Notes: generated by a model from the letters alone, not told the origin. A stretch of 64,000 nucleotides of DNA from Phytobacter palmae (GCA_900112785.1 FONB01000002.1:186001-250000); one strand, 5' to 3'; positions 8,373-16,383 are shown, counted from the first letter of the stretch. Numbers and translations: made by a program.

Positions 8373-9377
8373 TTAACTGCCTGGGTTTTCCCACGCTTCA
8401 TTGAAGAAATAGTCTTTCCAGGAGTCGGCTTTGTTTTTCAACACACCCAGCTCATAGAGTTTTTCAGCGTATACGCCCGTACGTTCAGGCGAGACGGTAA
8501 AACTGATTTCCGGGTCGTTAACAATTTTTTGCACCAGCGCCAGCGGCAGACGAGATTTCTCAACCCGAATATAAGTTTCTGCGGCGGCATTTTTATCGGC
8601 ATTGATAATTTTTGCCGCTTCATTCAGCGCACGATAAAACGCTTTATATGTTTTTGGGTTCTCATCATGAAATTTTTGCGTGGTGTACAACACGTTAAAT
8701 GTCGCCTGTCCGCCGAGTACATCATAAGAACTGAGAATTTTATGTACGTTGCTGTGTTCCAGCGCCTGATACTGGAATGGAGGGCTGGAAAAATGGGTCG
8801 TAATTTCCGAACCGCCAGCAATTAATGCAGCACTGGCATCCGGGTGTGGCAGGCTGACGCTAATATTATCGAAGCGTTTATAATCTGCGTTGCCATATAA
8901 TTTGGCAGTTTCAATCTGCAAGGTCCGCGACTGGAAACCCACCCCTGCCGCCGGTACCGCAATACGGTCTTTATCGCTGAGGTCTTTAACCGTTTTCACC
9001 GCCGGGTTATTACTCAGCAGGTAGTTAGGCATCGATCCTAATGAGGCAATCGCCTTCACATTCTGTTTGTCTTTGGTACGATCCCAGAGGGTCAGAAGAG
9101 GCGGAACACCGGCAGATGCCACATCCAGTGCGCCTGAAAGCAGCGCTTCATTCATTCCTGTCGCTCCGGAAATAGTGCGCCAGTCGACCTCTATATCAAG
9201 CCCCTCTTTTTTCCCTTCTTTTTCGATAAGCTGCTGGTCACGCACCACATCGAGAATCAAATAGCCAATACCAAACTGCTGGGCAATGCTGATTTTTCCT
9301 TCTGCCAGCGCCGACGCGCAAATACCGCTCAGCGCAACGGCCAACATTGCACTGGCGATCATTTTCATTTTATTCAT
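8373..9377 (-). CDS. ABC transporter periplasmic substrate-binding protein, SsuA/TauA/NrtA-like
   Basis: A 334-residue protein with a clear Sec signal peptide (MNKMKMIASAMLAVALSGICASALA, cleaved near residue 25). The mature part begins with the family pattern QQFGIGYLILDVVRDQQLIEK, and the ISGATGMNEALLSGALDVASAG segment is typical of the sulfonate/taurine/nitrate periplasmic binding fold. RBS GGGGAAAGGAT precedes the ATG. It is the first gene of an SBP-ATPase-permease operon read leftward, divergent from a dehydrogenase gene. The ligand is unknown; the neighbour hints at a hydroxy- or keto-acid. Confidence 0.88.
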   Translation of the reverse strand: MNKMKMIASAMLAVALSGICASALAEGKISIAQQFGIGYLILDVVRDQQLIEKEGKKEGLDIEVDWRTISGATGMNEALLSGALDVASAGVPPLLTLWDRTKDKQNVKAIASLGSMPNYLLSNNPAVKTVKDLSDKDRIAVPAAGVGFQSRTLQIETAKLYGNADYKRFDNISVSLPHPDASAALIAGGSEITTHFSSPPFQYQALEHSNVHKILSSYDVLGGQATFNVLYTTQKFHDENPKTYKAFYRALNEAAKIINADKNAAAETYIRVEKSRLPLALVQKIVNDPEISFTVSPERTGVYAEKLYELGVLKNKADSWKDYFFNEAWENPGS

Positions 9378-9620
9378 ATCCTTTCCCCGGAGGTTTCTTA
9401 AGTCATATCCGGAAAATGATTGGCTGGCGCGGCATTAAAAAGGAAATGATTTTATTCGCAATGCTTATCTAAAAATTCACAATAGCGCTGTGGCTCGTCT
9501 TTATTGCTAATGCATAGCTAAAAACTGGCAAAGCAAAGTTAATTTTGATGGTTATGTAAAAAAAACATCCTCGCTATAGTCAAAATACTCTTAATAACCC
9601 TGTTTGCGGTAAGATTAATT
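9378..9620. promoter_or_regulatory. divergent promoter region, ABC transporter / dehydrogenase
   Basis: A 243-bp AT-rich region between two outward-facing genes, so it must hold both promoters. It contains several short A/T-rich repeats, but I cannot assign a specific operator. Confidence 0.5.
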
Positions 9621-10634
9621 ATGCCCGTATTAACCCACCAGCAATTGCGCACGCTGCTGGAACAGCATCTTGTGCGTGTGAATACCCCTCAGGAGATTGC
9701 CCGCCAGGTCGCCGATAACCTCGTCGAAGCATCATTGAAAGGTCACGACTCGCACGGCGTTACTCTGCTCCCACGCTATATCAGCGCCATTCTGGCAGGT
9801 GATTTACAGCCCTCAGCACAGTTGCGGTTGATTCGCGATGCAGGCCCACTCCTCTCTTTTAATGGCGGACACGGTTTTGGTCAGGTCCTGGGCAGGCAGG
9901 CGATGGCGGCAGGTATTGAACGTGCGCAGCAATATGGCGTCGCGCTGGTAAGCCTGGCGGATTCACACCATCTGGGGCGTATCGGGGCCTGGGCTGAGCA
10001 GGTCGCCGCGGCAGGGCTGGTGTCGATCCACTTTGCCAATGTCGCCGCGCCGTCTGCGGTATTACCGTTTGAGGGGCGCCACCCGCGTCTTGGCACCAAC
10101 CCCTTCTGCGTGGGAGTACCGGTCAGCGGTCGCGCGCCGGTGATTCTGGACTTCGCCACCAGCGCCATTGCCGGAAACAAAGCGCGTATCGCATGGAATG
10201 AGGGGCGAGCTATTCCGCCAGGCTGTGCGGTGGACGCACAGGGTAATCCTACCACCGATCCGCGCTGGCTGATGGAGGAGCCGCGTGGCGCACTGCTGGC
10301 CTTCGGTGGGCATAAAGGCGCAGGGCTGTCGCTGATTTGCAGTCTGCTGGGCGCTGCGCTCACGGGCGGCGAAACCGAGAGCCACCAGATCCCGCCGCGC
10401 CAGGGCATCATCAACAATATGCTTTCTATTATTTTCGATCCTCTCCGGCTGGGCGCGGGCGAAAACTATGCCCGGGAGGTGATTGCCCAACTCGACTGGA
10501 TGCAGCACGACCAGCAGGGGCACGATGTTCTGCTCCCCGGCGAACCAGAAGCCCGCGCCTGGCAACAACGGCTGGAGAACGGTATCTACGTTGACGAGGT
10601 GAGCTGGAAACAGTTTGAGGCGCTGGAACTGTAG
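9621..10634 (+). CDS. Ldh family oxidoreductase (malate/L-lactate/ureidoglycolate dehydrogenase fold, YbiC-like)
   Basis: A 337-residue member of the MDH/LDH type-2 family, whose fold is unlike classical Rossmann LDHs. Diagnostic stretches are GHDSHGVTLLPRYI (catalytic His, about residues 43-56), SLADSHHLGRIGAWAEQ, GTNPFCVGVPVSG and the late FGGHKGAGLSLICSLLGAALTGGE. Members oxidise 2-hydroxyacids such as L-lactate, malate, sulfolactate or ureidoglycolate with NAD(P). E. coli YbiC (361 residues) is the enteric relative I recognise. The gene diverges from an ABC importer of the sulfonate/taurine class, so the two may handle the same acid. The ribosome site (GGTAAGA) is weak. Confidence 0.85.
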   Translation: MPVLTHQQLRTLLEQHLVRVNTPQEIARQVADNLVEASLKGHDSHGVTLLPRYISAILAGDLQPSAQLRLIRDAGPLLSFNGGHGFGQVLGRQAMAAGIERAQQYGVALVSLADSHHLGRIGAWAEQVAAAGLVSIHFANVAAPSAVLPFEGRHPRLGTNPFCVGVPVSGRAPVILDFATSAIAGNKARIAWNEGRAIPPGCAVDAQGNPTTDPRWLMEEPRGALLAFGGHKGAGLSLICSLLGAALTGGETESHQIPPRQGIINNMLSIIFDPLRLGAGENYAREVIAQLDWMQHDQQGHDVLLPGEPEARAWQQRLENGIYVDEVSWKQFEALEL

Positions 10635-10692
10635 GCTTCCCTCTCACCTGGGCTGTTCCCCTCCTTTTTTGAATGCTGCACAAAATTTGGGG

Positions 10693-10721
10693 TTGATAAC
10701 AAAGATGATAAAGATTATCTT
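10693..10721 (+). promoter_or_regulatory. sigma70 promoter of the RyhB-like sRNA
   Basis: TTGATA (10693-10698) and TATCTT (10716-10721) are separated by exactly 17 bp. The predicted transcript start is near 10728, just before the 5' hairpin of the RNA. The -10 overlaps a Fur box, giving direct iron repression. Confidence 0.6.
10706..10720. promoter_or_regulatory. Fur box
   Basis: TGATAAAGATTATCT matches the 7-1-7 Fur consensus TGATAATnATTATCA at 12 of 14 positions. It overlaps the -10 element of the adjacent sRNA promoter, as expected for an iron-repressed RyhB gene. Confidence 0.75.
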
Positions 10722-10728
10722 TCTCATC

Positions 10729-10825
10729 ACTGAATAGTTGAGTGAATCGCTCAGGTATTCAGTACGACATTGCTCACATTGCTTCCAGTATTATTTGCCC
10801 GCTCGTCAAGTGCGGGCTTTTTTTT
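10729..10825 (+). ncRNA. ryhB: RyhB-family iron-responsive small RNA
   Basis: About 97 nt. The internal segment ACGACATTGCTCACATTGCT followed by TCCAGTATTA (10764-10793) equals the conserved target-pairing core of enterobacterial RyhB. A 5' hairpin precedes it (TGAATA ... TATTCA with inner GAG/CTC pairs, 10731-10760), and a GCCCGC/GCGGGC terminator with eight T residues follows. The expected Fur box and promoter lie directly upstream. RyhB is an Hfq-dependent RNA that turns down non-essential iron-using proteins when iron is scarce. The 5' and 3' parts differ from E. coli RyhB, so this may be a second paralogue, as in Salmonella and Klebsiella; that cannot be decided from this window. The 5' end is predicted. 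Confidence 0.85.
10797..10825 (+). terminator. rho-independent terminator of the RyhB-like sRNA
   Basis: GCCCGC (10797-10802) pairs with GCGGGC (10812-10817), followed by an uninterrupted T8 tract, the typical Hfq-binding 3' end of an enteric sRNA. Confidence 0.85.
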
Positions 10826-10961
10826 GCCTCTGGCGAAACAGCTGTGATTTGCCTTTGGGAACAATAATCTATCGTAATAATCCTCGCTCATCCGCTGCAA
10901 TGAAATCGTCACAATCAGACCTTATCCTCAGATTATTCTTATTACGCAAGACAGCAGGATC

Positions 10962-12170
10962 ATGGATATACCTCTTTCATCGCGGCAGCTTACAGCGGGC
11001 GTGCTACGTATTGCCGTTCCGCACGTAACCCCCGAAGCAAATAATGTGCAGGTCATGTCGATGTTCTCTGAGCATAAGTCACTGATTGGCTTACCCGTTC
11101 TTGAGCAAAATCGACCCATTGGCATGATTAACCGCCATATTTTTCTTTCGCAGATGAGCCGCCCGTTTTTCCATGAACTCTATGACCAGAAAAGCTGCAT
11201 CGCGTTTATGGATAAAACCCCGCTGATTGTTGATGCTGACGCCAGTCTTGACTACCTGGCCGAGCGCGTTATCGAAACGGGCGATAAGGCGATAACCGAA
11301 GGGTTTATCCTCACCGAAGAGAATCAATATATCGGCATTGGCCTGGGTCTTGATCTCATTCGCACGGTTTCAGATTTGCAGGCTAAACAGCATATGCAAA
11401 TCATGCAAAGCATTGAATATGCGCGAATCATTCAGGAGTCTATGCTCAGTCGCTCGCGGCAAAATATTGAGCAAACGCTGAATGACTGGTGTCTGTACTG
11501 GCACCCGCGTGATTGTGTTGGCGGCGATATTTACGCCTTTCAGCGCTGCGAAAACGGCTGGCTACTGGTGCTGGCCGACTGTACCGGGCACGGCGTTCCC
11601 GGCGCCTTTATGACCTTTATTTTTTCGTCGGCGCTCGAAAAGGCGCTAACTCAGGCGCAGCCCCACGAGCCAGAGCGCCTGCTCGCGTCGATTAACCATT
11701 ATATAAAGCAGACGTTGAGCCAGAGCCATCCCAGCGCCGATATGGGTCAGTCCAACGATGGTTGTGACGCCATTGCCGTGTTTGTCGATACGCAAAATGA
11801 GCAACTCATTTGGTCTAACGCGCGCATGCATGCCTTTATGCTCGGTGCGGACGACGCAGACGTCGTTAATCTTGACGGCGACCGTAAAGGTATTGGCTAT
11901 TCAGATACGGCCACAGATTACCAGTGGCGTCGTCATCAACGTCCGTTGCGTCGTGGCGATCAGTTGTTGATCGTTACCGATGGCGTAACGGATCAGATTG
12001 GCGGCCCACGGGAAATAATGTTTGGTAAGAAGCGTATTCAGTCACTGTTATTGCAGCAACGTGCGCTGCCGATGTCATCTGTTTCCGGGGCGCTACTCGG
12101 CGCGCTGACGACCTGGCAGGGCAAGCAATCTGCGCGTGATGACATGACGTGGTTTGGTTTCCGTTGGTGA
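10962..12170 (+). CDS. siaA: SpoIIE/PP2C-type phosphatase with N-terminal CBS-like domain (SiaA-type)
   Basis: A 402-residue protein. Residues about 15-125 look like a paired CBS sensor domain (GLPVLEQNRPIGMINRHIF, then EGFILTEENQYIGIGLG). A short helical linker follows, then a PP2C/SpoIIE phosphatase at about 175-400 with its metal-binding motifs RDCVGGDIYAF, LADCTGHGVPGAFMTF, IVTDGVTDQIG and SARDDMTWFGF. It is the first of four overlapping genes matching the Pseudomonas siaABCD order, where SiaA dephosphorylates SiaC. Pseudomonas SiaA is a membrane protein with a periplasmic sensor, whereas this one has no membrane segment, so it probably senses a cytosolic ligand such as a nucleotide. RBS CAGGA. 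Confidence 0.85.
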   Translation: MDIPLSSRQLTAGVLRIAVPHVTPEANNVQVMSMFSEHKSLIGLPVLEQNRPIGMINRHIFLSQMSRPFFHELYDQKSCIAFMDKTPLIVDADASLDYLAERVIETGDKAITEGFILTEENQYIGIGLGLDLIRTVSDLQAKQHMQIMQSIEYARIIQESMLSRSRQNIEQTLNDWCLYWHPRDCVGGDIYAFQRCENGWLLVLADCTGHGVPGAFMTFIFSSALEKALTQAQPHEPERLLASINHYIKQTLSQSHPSADMGQSNDGCDAIAVFVDTQNEQLIWSNARMHAFMLGADDADVVNLDGDRKGIGYSDTATDYQWRRHQRPLRRGDQLLIVTDGVTDQIGGPREIMFGKKRIQSLLLQQRALPMSSVSGALLGALTTWQGKQSARDDMTWFGFRW

Positions 12171-12178
12171 AAAATTAA

Positions 12179-12760
12179 ATGAAAATAAGCGACCTGCAGG
12201 TCAAAGAAGCCGTTTTGCTCCCCCTTTTCACTCTTCAGCGGCAAAGCGCTGTCGAGCTTTTTTACACGGGCTATTTTTCCCAACAGCACATTGTGTCGAT
12301 GGGTGACGTGATGCGCACGTGGCTGGATAAACATGAAGCCTCTTCTGCGACACGTCGCAAATTATTCTCCGTCTTTATCGAGATGGGACAAAACATCGTT
12401 CGCTATTCATCGGATGAACGCTTTCTGTGCACGGGCCAGGATGAATTGCGCTATGGTTCACTCTGTTTTCACACCGACCAGGTGAATTATTACCTTGAAA
12501 CCGCAAATCTTGTTGGCCCGGAAGAATCCTCTTTGCTAAAGACAAACCTCGAAGTCCTGCGCACGATGACCCAGGCGGAAATCCGCAATGCCTGGAAACA
12601 GGGATTACGCAGCGAAGCACCTGCCACGAGCAAAGGTGCAAACATAGGTTTGTTGACCATGGCGCGGGATACCAGTGAGCCACTGGAGTATCGCATTCAT
12701 CCACTGGCGGCCAGTTCGTTGTCCGCCTTTCACCTAAAGGCAACGTTTTGCCATGACTGA
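12179..12760 (+). CDS. siaB: SiaB family protein kinase
   Basis: A 193-residue protein of the SiaB (DUF6272) family. The GHKL-like N-box is visible as FIEMGQNIVRYSSDERF (about residues 62-78), and a glycine-containing segment SKGANIGLLTMARDTSEPLEY near residue 150 could form the ATP lid. In Pseudomonas aeruginosa SiaB phosphorylates SiaC, opposing SiaA. The start lies nine bases after the siaA stop, whose GGTGA serves as the ribosome site, and the 3' end overlaps siaC by eight bases. Confidence 0.82.
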   Translation: MKISDLQVKEAVLLPLFTLQRQSAVELFYTGYFSQQHIVSMGDVMRTWLDKHEASSATRRKLFSVFIEMGQNIVRYSSDERFLCTGQDELRYGSLCFHTDQVNYYLETANLVGPEESSLLKTNLEVLRTMTQAEIRNAWKQGLRSEAPATSKGANIGLLTMARDTSEPLEYRIHPLAASSLSAFHLKATFCHD

Positions 12761-13169
12761 TATGACATTAACCTCTTCCATCGAGCAGCCCGCAACCCAG
12801 GCCACACCGGAAGTGAATTTTGATTTTTCAGCACATCGTCTGGTGCTTAAAGGTGAAGCCTATCCTGAAAATGCCGCGGCGTTCTTTCGCCCGCTTTTGC
12901 AGGCCATTGAGAACTGGCTGCAGGACAAACCGGCCACCGATGAACCGGTTCGTCTGCATGTTGCGCTGAGTTATTTCAACAGTTCCAGCACCAAGCTGTT
13001 ATTTGAACTCTTCGAGTGTCTGAACGGCTTTGCGAAAGGCGGTATCGCCTGCGAGCTGCACTGGTACTATGACGAGGAAGACGATATTTCCGAAGAATTC
13101 GGTCAGGAGTTACGTATCGACTTCCCTTCCCTGGCTGTCTTTCTTATTCCGGACCTTGACGCATGCTAG
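12753..13169 (+). CDS. siaC: SiaC family regulatory phosphoprotein (DUF1987)
   Basis: A 138-residue protein. The stretch VALSYFNSSSTKLLFELFECLNGF (about residues 70-93) is the hallmark of the SiaC/DUF1987 family, with the phosphorylatable Ser/Thr cluster NSSSTK. In Pseudomonas the unphosphorylated form binds and activates the diguanylate cyclase SiaD, and phosphorylation by SiaB blocks this. The gene overlaps siaB (8 bp) and siaD (7 bp), so all are translated from one message. Confidence 0.85.
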   Translation: MTDMTLTSSIEQPATQATPEVNFDFSAHRLVLKGEAYPENAAAFFRPLLQAIENWLQDKPATDEPVRLHVALSYFNSSSTKLLFELFECLNGFAKGGIACELHWYYDEEDDISEEFGQELRIDFPSLAVFLIPDLDAC

Positions 13170-13945
13170 ATATCAATGAGCTATTCAAGGAGGAATATTC
13201 CGTACTCGAAGAGGCTCGCCTGGCGGCGGCAGACGCCGCGCTGCCCGCAGACGCCTGCCGTGAAAAACTGTGGAGTGTGGCGAAGCACTATCAACGCCTG
13301 ATTCGCGAATCCTACCGCGTGATCAGCCGCAGCGACCGTGCGGAACGCGAACTTAACCGCATGAATGAGCAACTGCAAAAACTGGCGGCGCAGCTGGAGT
13401 ATGAGGCCACGCACGATCCACTCACCGCCGTATTTAACCGCAGCGCCATCATTAACCACATTAATAAGTCCCTGACGCAGGCAAATGTCGCCCTGATCCT
13501 GCTGGACATTGATCACTTCAAACGTATCAATGATGAATATGGTCACCCTACGGGCGACCGGGTGATTTGCGCGCTGGTTTCGCGTATTCGCCGCGCCCTG
13601 CCGGAAAGTGCGGCCATTGGCCGTGTCGGCGGTGAGGAGTTTACGATTTTACTGCCGGAAGCCCGTATTGAAGATGCGATGATCATTGCCAGCTACATTC
13701 ACTCTTCCCTTAATGCATCGCCGCTGGATGTCTTACCGCAACAGCTGGTGACCGCCAGTTTCGGTGTCAGCCTTGGTCTGAAGAACAGCGATTTTGAAAA
13801 CCTGTACAGCGCTGCCGACGCCGCGCTCTATACCGCGAAAAAGCGCGGGCGTAACCAGGTTGCGCTGCATGAAGATTTTTTTCGCCAGGTACACATGGCC
13901 CGGGCGGGCAGCGCACTTGCCCACCAGGGTAGCAGAGCGTCGTAA
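13163..13945 (+). CDS. siaD: GGDEF diguanylate cyclase, SiaD-type
   Basis: A 260-residue soluble protein. The N-terminal helical segment (residues 1-85, with a coiled-coil ERELNRMNEQLQKLAAQLEYE) is the SiaC-interacting stalk in known SiaD. The GGDEF domain follows: HDPLTAVFNRSAIINHI, LILLDIDHFKRINDEYGHPTGD and the active-site RVGGEEF (about residue 155). No RxxD inhibitory site stands before GGEEF, so product feedback inhibition is probably absent. It makes cyclic-di-GMP from two GTP and should be switched on by dephosphorylated SiaC, favouring aggregation and attachment. Last gene of the operon. Confidence 0.87.
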   Translation: MLDINELFKEEYSVLEEARLAAADAALPADACREKLWSVAKHYQRLIRESYRVISRSDRAERELNRMNEQLQKLAAQLEYEATHDPLTAVFNRSAIINHINKSLTQANVALILLDIDHFKRINDEYGHPTGDRVICALVSRIRRALPESAAIGRVGGEEFTILLPEARIEDAMIIASYIHSSLNASPLDVLPQQLVTASFGVSLGLKNSDFENLYSAADAALYTAKKRGRNQVALHEDFFRQVHMARAGSALAHQGSRAS

Positions 13946-13965
13946 TATACCGGTCGTCAGTCGCG

Positions 13966-14427
13966 TTATTCGATGACGACCAGCGGCTCGTCAAACTCAA
14001 CCGGCTGGCCACTTTCAACCAGAATCGCTTTCACTACGCCCGCTTTGTCGGCTTCGATCTGGTTCATCATTTTCATCGCTTCAACGATACACAGGGTATC
14101 GCCTACATTGACTTTCTGCCCGATTTCACAGAACGCTTTGGCATCCGGGCTCGGCGTGCGGTAGAAGGTCCCGACCATCGGGGAACGCACAAAATGACCA
14201 CTGACTTGTGCAGCAGCAGGCTCCACTGCCACAGCCGCTACGGCTGGCGCTGCCACGTTTGACGGTGCTGACTGCGGCATTACGGGAAGTGTATAAGAAT
14301 GGTGTGTCGCAGGAGTAGCGACGGCGCGAGTGATACGGACCGACCCTTCGCCCTCAGAAATCTCCAGTTCGCAGATGCCTGATGCTTCGACCAGTTTGAT
14401 CAGTTGCTTGATTTTCTCAATATCCAT
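13966..14427 (-). CDS. accB: biotin carboxyl carrier protein of acetyl-CoA carboxylase, orphan copy
   Basis: The start at MDIEKIKQL gives 153 residues, against 156 in E. coli AccB. It has the N-terminal MDIxKIKxLI helix, a variable Ala/Pro linker (about 36-76) and the biotinyl domain with biotin-accepting Lys119 in [10 protein letters not shown], as well as the thumb [10 protein letters not shown]. The biotinyl domain is nearly identical to that of E. coli. The usual accC partner does not follow; the gene stands alone, convergent to siaD. It is therefore likely an additional paralogue that BirA should still biotinylate, unless accC has been relocated in this organism. No clear Shine-Dalgarno precedes the ATG. 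Confidence 0.9.
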   Translation of the reverse strand: MDIEKIKQLIKLVEASGICELEISEGEGSVRITRAVATPATHHSYTLPVMPQSAPSNVAAPAVAAVAVEPAAAQVSGHFVRSPMVGTFYRTPSPDAKAFCEIGQKVNVGDTLCIVEAMKMMNQIEADKAGVVKAILVESGQPVEFDEPLVVIE

Positions 14428-14514
14428 AAGGGTTCTCAGTGGTTCTGTGCCGATGTCGCGCAGGAGCAACGACGTTAATATGCAGTGTATAGAAGAGGTT
14501 ATGGCAAAGCGCAA

Positions 14515-15009
14515 CGATAAACAGGATCACAGGCGATCGAAGGGAGATAACGGAACGGGCAGAAAGAAGAAAATACCGGCGCTAAAAACGATTAAGCCCT
14601 GGCAGATGCCAGGGCCTGGTGTTTTAAATCGAGCAAATACTTCAATTTTACTTACCCTCCCGGCGCTTATCTCCGGCACTCACTATTTATTGTGGCGTTA
14701 GCTCTGTCTGGGGGTGAGGCCATAGTAGTCCATCAGAAAATTCCTGGCAATAAGCAGATCATGCCAGTTTTTCAGAATTATGACGGCGATCATGATTTCC
14801 CAAAAGTTCCAAAAAATAGCATTAAATGAACAAAAAAAAGCCAGCTCGCGTGAGCTGGCCGAACATGTCCAAAACCTTTTATTCAACAATGCCTTTCAAT
14901 AGAGAAGACCATCATTACATACACAGAGAGCTTCGCATTCCTGATGCGCTTTAAGCGTAGACCCCACAGTAAGCCCCGCCACAAAACAAGAAAATTCCTG
15001 GACAAGGGA
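14515..15009. other. intergenic region: accB upstream region and long 3' UTR of the cupin gene
   Basis: This 495-bp stretch has no convincing gene. It holds a perfect 7-bp hairpin (CCCTGGC-agat-GCCAGGG, 14597-14614) in the accB upstream region without a proper T tract on either strand, and a strong minus-strand terminator at 14832-14859. The short open frames here have no recognisable features. Confidence 0.5.
14832..14859 (-). terminator. rho-independent terminator, minus strand
   Basis: On the minus strand GCCAGCTC-acgc-GAGCTGGC is followed by eight T residues. It lies about 150 nt past the cupin stop, so the cupin message has a long 3' UTR, or an independent small RNA ends here. Confidence 0.75.
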
Positions 15010-15624
15010 TTACAGCCACTGATCTAAAAGCAAACCCTGCGCACCAAAAACCGGGTCGCTATGGGGAAATGTTGCGCTGGCAATCGCTGCCAGCCTTTGT
15101 GCAGTAGGAGCATCGCGGCAGAGATCGAAATCCTGCCCTGGCGGATAAGCGCCGACGACGGAAAAATCAGCGCTACTGCCAAGGTTACAGTGCCCCGTTC
15201 CGGCAGGTAATACCACCACGTCACCCGTCCGTACGGTCAATTCCTTACCGCCCGGACCACCCAGCATCAACCGGGCTTCGCCGCCGACAACACCCAGCAC
15301 TTCATGCGCCGTACTGTGGTAGTGGTGGTAATCAAACACCCCGTCTACCCATTGCGGCGGCCAGCCATTTTTCGCAAATAGCTGCTGCGCGTCCTGGGCT
15401 GTTGCCCGCCCTGGAATCACCTGACGATAGAGCAATACTGGCAACGCAGGATTATTAGGTACCCACTCTTTTGGTGAAAGCAAGAAAGCCCCGGTCACGG
15501 GAGCCGAAGCCGAAGCCGAAGCCGCTGCAGAATGCCCCTTTTCCGCCGCCTCAAGCAACCAGGGGGTCGTCAGCGCAGCGCCAGAGAGCATCTTCATAAA
15601 ACAGCGACGATTCATATCAGCCAT
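15010..15624 (-). CDS. Tat-exported cupin-domain protein
   Basis: The start at MADMNRRCF is fixed by AGGAGGTGCT just upstream. The 204-residue protein begins with a twin-arginine type signal ([20 protein letters not shown]), then a low-complexity Ala/Ser linker coded by a hexamer repeat. The cupin barrel has the metal-ligand motif [24 protein letters not shown] and, later, [13 protein letters not shown]. This resembles YjlB-type cupins, which are usually cytosolic and of unknown function; export by Tat suggests it is folded with a metal before secretion. No enzymatic role can be assigned. Confidence 0.8.
   Translation of the reverse strand: MADMNRRCFMKMLSGAALTTPWLLEAAEKGHSAAASASASAPVTGAFLLSPKEWVPNNPALPVLLYRQVIPGRATAQDAQQLFAKNGWPPQWVDGVFDYHHYHSTAHEVLGVVGGEARLMLGGPGGKELTVRTGDVVVLPAGTGHCNLGSSADFSVVGAYPPGQDFDLCRDAPTAQRLAAIASATFPHSDPVFGAQGLLLDQWL
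15502..15523. repeat. in-frame hexanucleotide repeat (GCCGAA) in the cupin gene
   Basis: Three tandem GCCGAA units plus a partial fourth encode the Ser-Ala alternation after the signal peptide. Copy number changes would keep the frame and alter linker length. Confidence 0.6.
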
Positions 15625-15813
15625 AGCACCTCCTGAATGTTGATCTGTCTCCTTAGCGTAGATGAAATTCAGCACATCCTTTCTCTCTTCCCGTATCTGT
15701 CACTGCGGATCCCGGTTGCGATCATTTTTCTGCCGATGAAATTCCTGTAATTTCATCACGATTACAAATGGGTTATCGGGTGCCAGGGATCCGGCCATCA
15801 AAGGTAGGTCGTT

Positions 15814-16383
15814 GTGCAAGAAAATAAGAATATGTTCGCGTCTGCCGACGCTAAACCAACATTGTGGCAGCTCTGGCAGACCTGCTTTATGTTAGGAGTG
15901 ACCGGATTTGGCGGGGTGCTGCCGTTAATGCACCGGGCGCTGGTGGAAAAAAAACGCTGGCTATCAGAACAACGCTTTGCCGAACTGCTGGGGCTGTGCC
16001 AGTTTCTGCCAGGCGGAAATGCAGTGAACTTATGCGTCGCCACCGGCGTGGAATTTCATGGCATAAAAGGGGGATTTGTCGCACTGGTGGGGTTACTGAC
16101 CGCTCCCTTACTGGTTATTGTTTGTCTCGGCAATATCTGGCTGCTCTGGCATGACAATCCGCTGGTCGCCTCGGTCTTCGCAGGCATATCCGCCGCGGCG
16201 GCCGGGCTTATCATCGCCACCGGCCTGAAAATTTTGCGCTCCATGCCGCGCGCGCTGACTTCATGGCTCATCCTTGGCGGGATCATTGCTGCCATTGCCG
16301 TTTTTCGCCTGCCTCTGCTTCCGGTCTTACTGGTCGCCGTACCGCTGAGTATTGTGCTGAGCTACCGGAAACACAGATCATGA
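15814..16383 (+). CDS. chromate transporter subunit (CHR, N-terminal half type)
   Basis: A 189-residue membrane protein with the CHR-domain signature GVTGFGGVLPLMHRALVEKKRWLSEQRFAELLGLCQFLPGGNAVNLCV (residues about 29-76). The start is a GTG with AGGTAGG six bases upstream; an ATG six codons later is an alternative. It overlaps the next CHR gene by ATGA. Two such half-size proteins together make one functional short-chain chromate or anion exporter. Whether chromate is the natural substrate is not known. Confidence 0.85.
   Translation: MQENKNMFASADAKPTLWQLWQTCFMLGVTGFGGVLPLMHRALVEKKRWLSEQRFAELLGLCQFLPGGNAVNLCVATGVEFHGIKGGFVALVGLLTAPLLVIVCLGNIWLLWHDNPLVASVFAGISAAAAGLIIATGLKILRSMPRALTSWLILGGIIAAIAVFRLPLLPVLLVAVPLSIVLSYRKHRS

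Noticed and set aside
14597-14614. CCCTGGC/GCCAGGG hairpin as an accB attenuator or terminator
   Set aside because: No contiguous T tract follows on either strand, and no leader peptide is apparent.
14330-14701. Open frame of 123 codons on the plus strand opposite accB
   Set aside because: It lies antisense to the well-supported accB reading frame, has no ribosome site and no recognisable domain.
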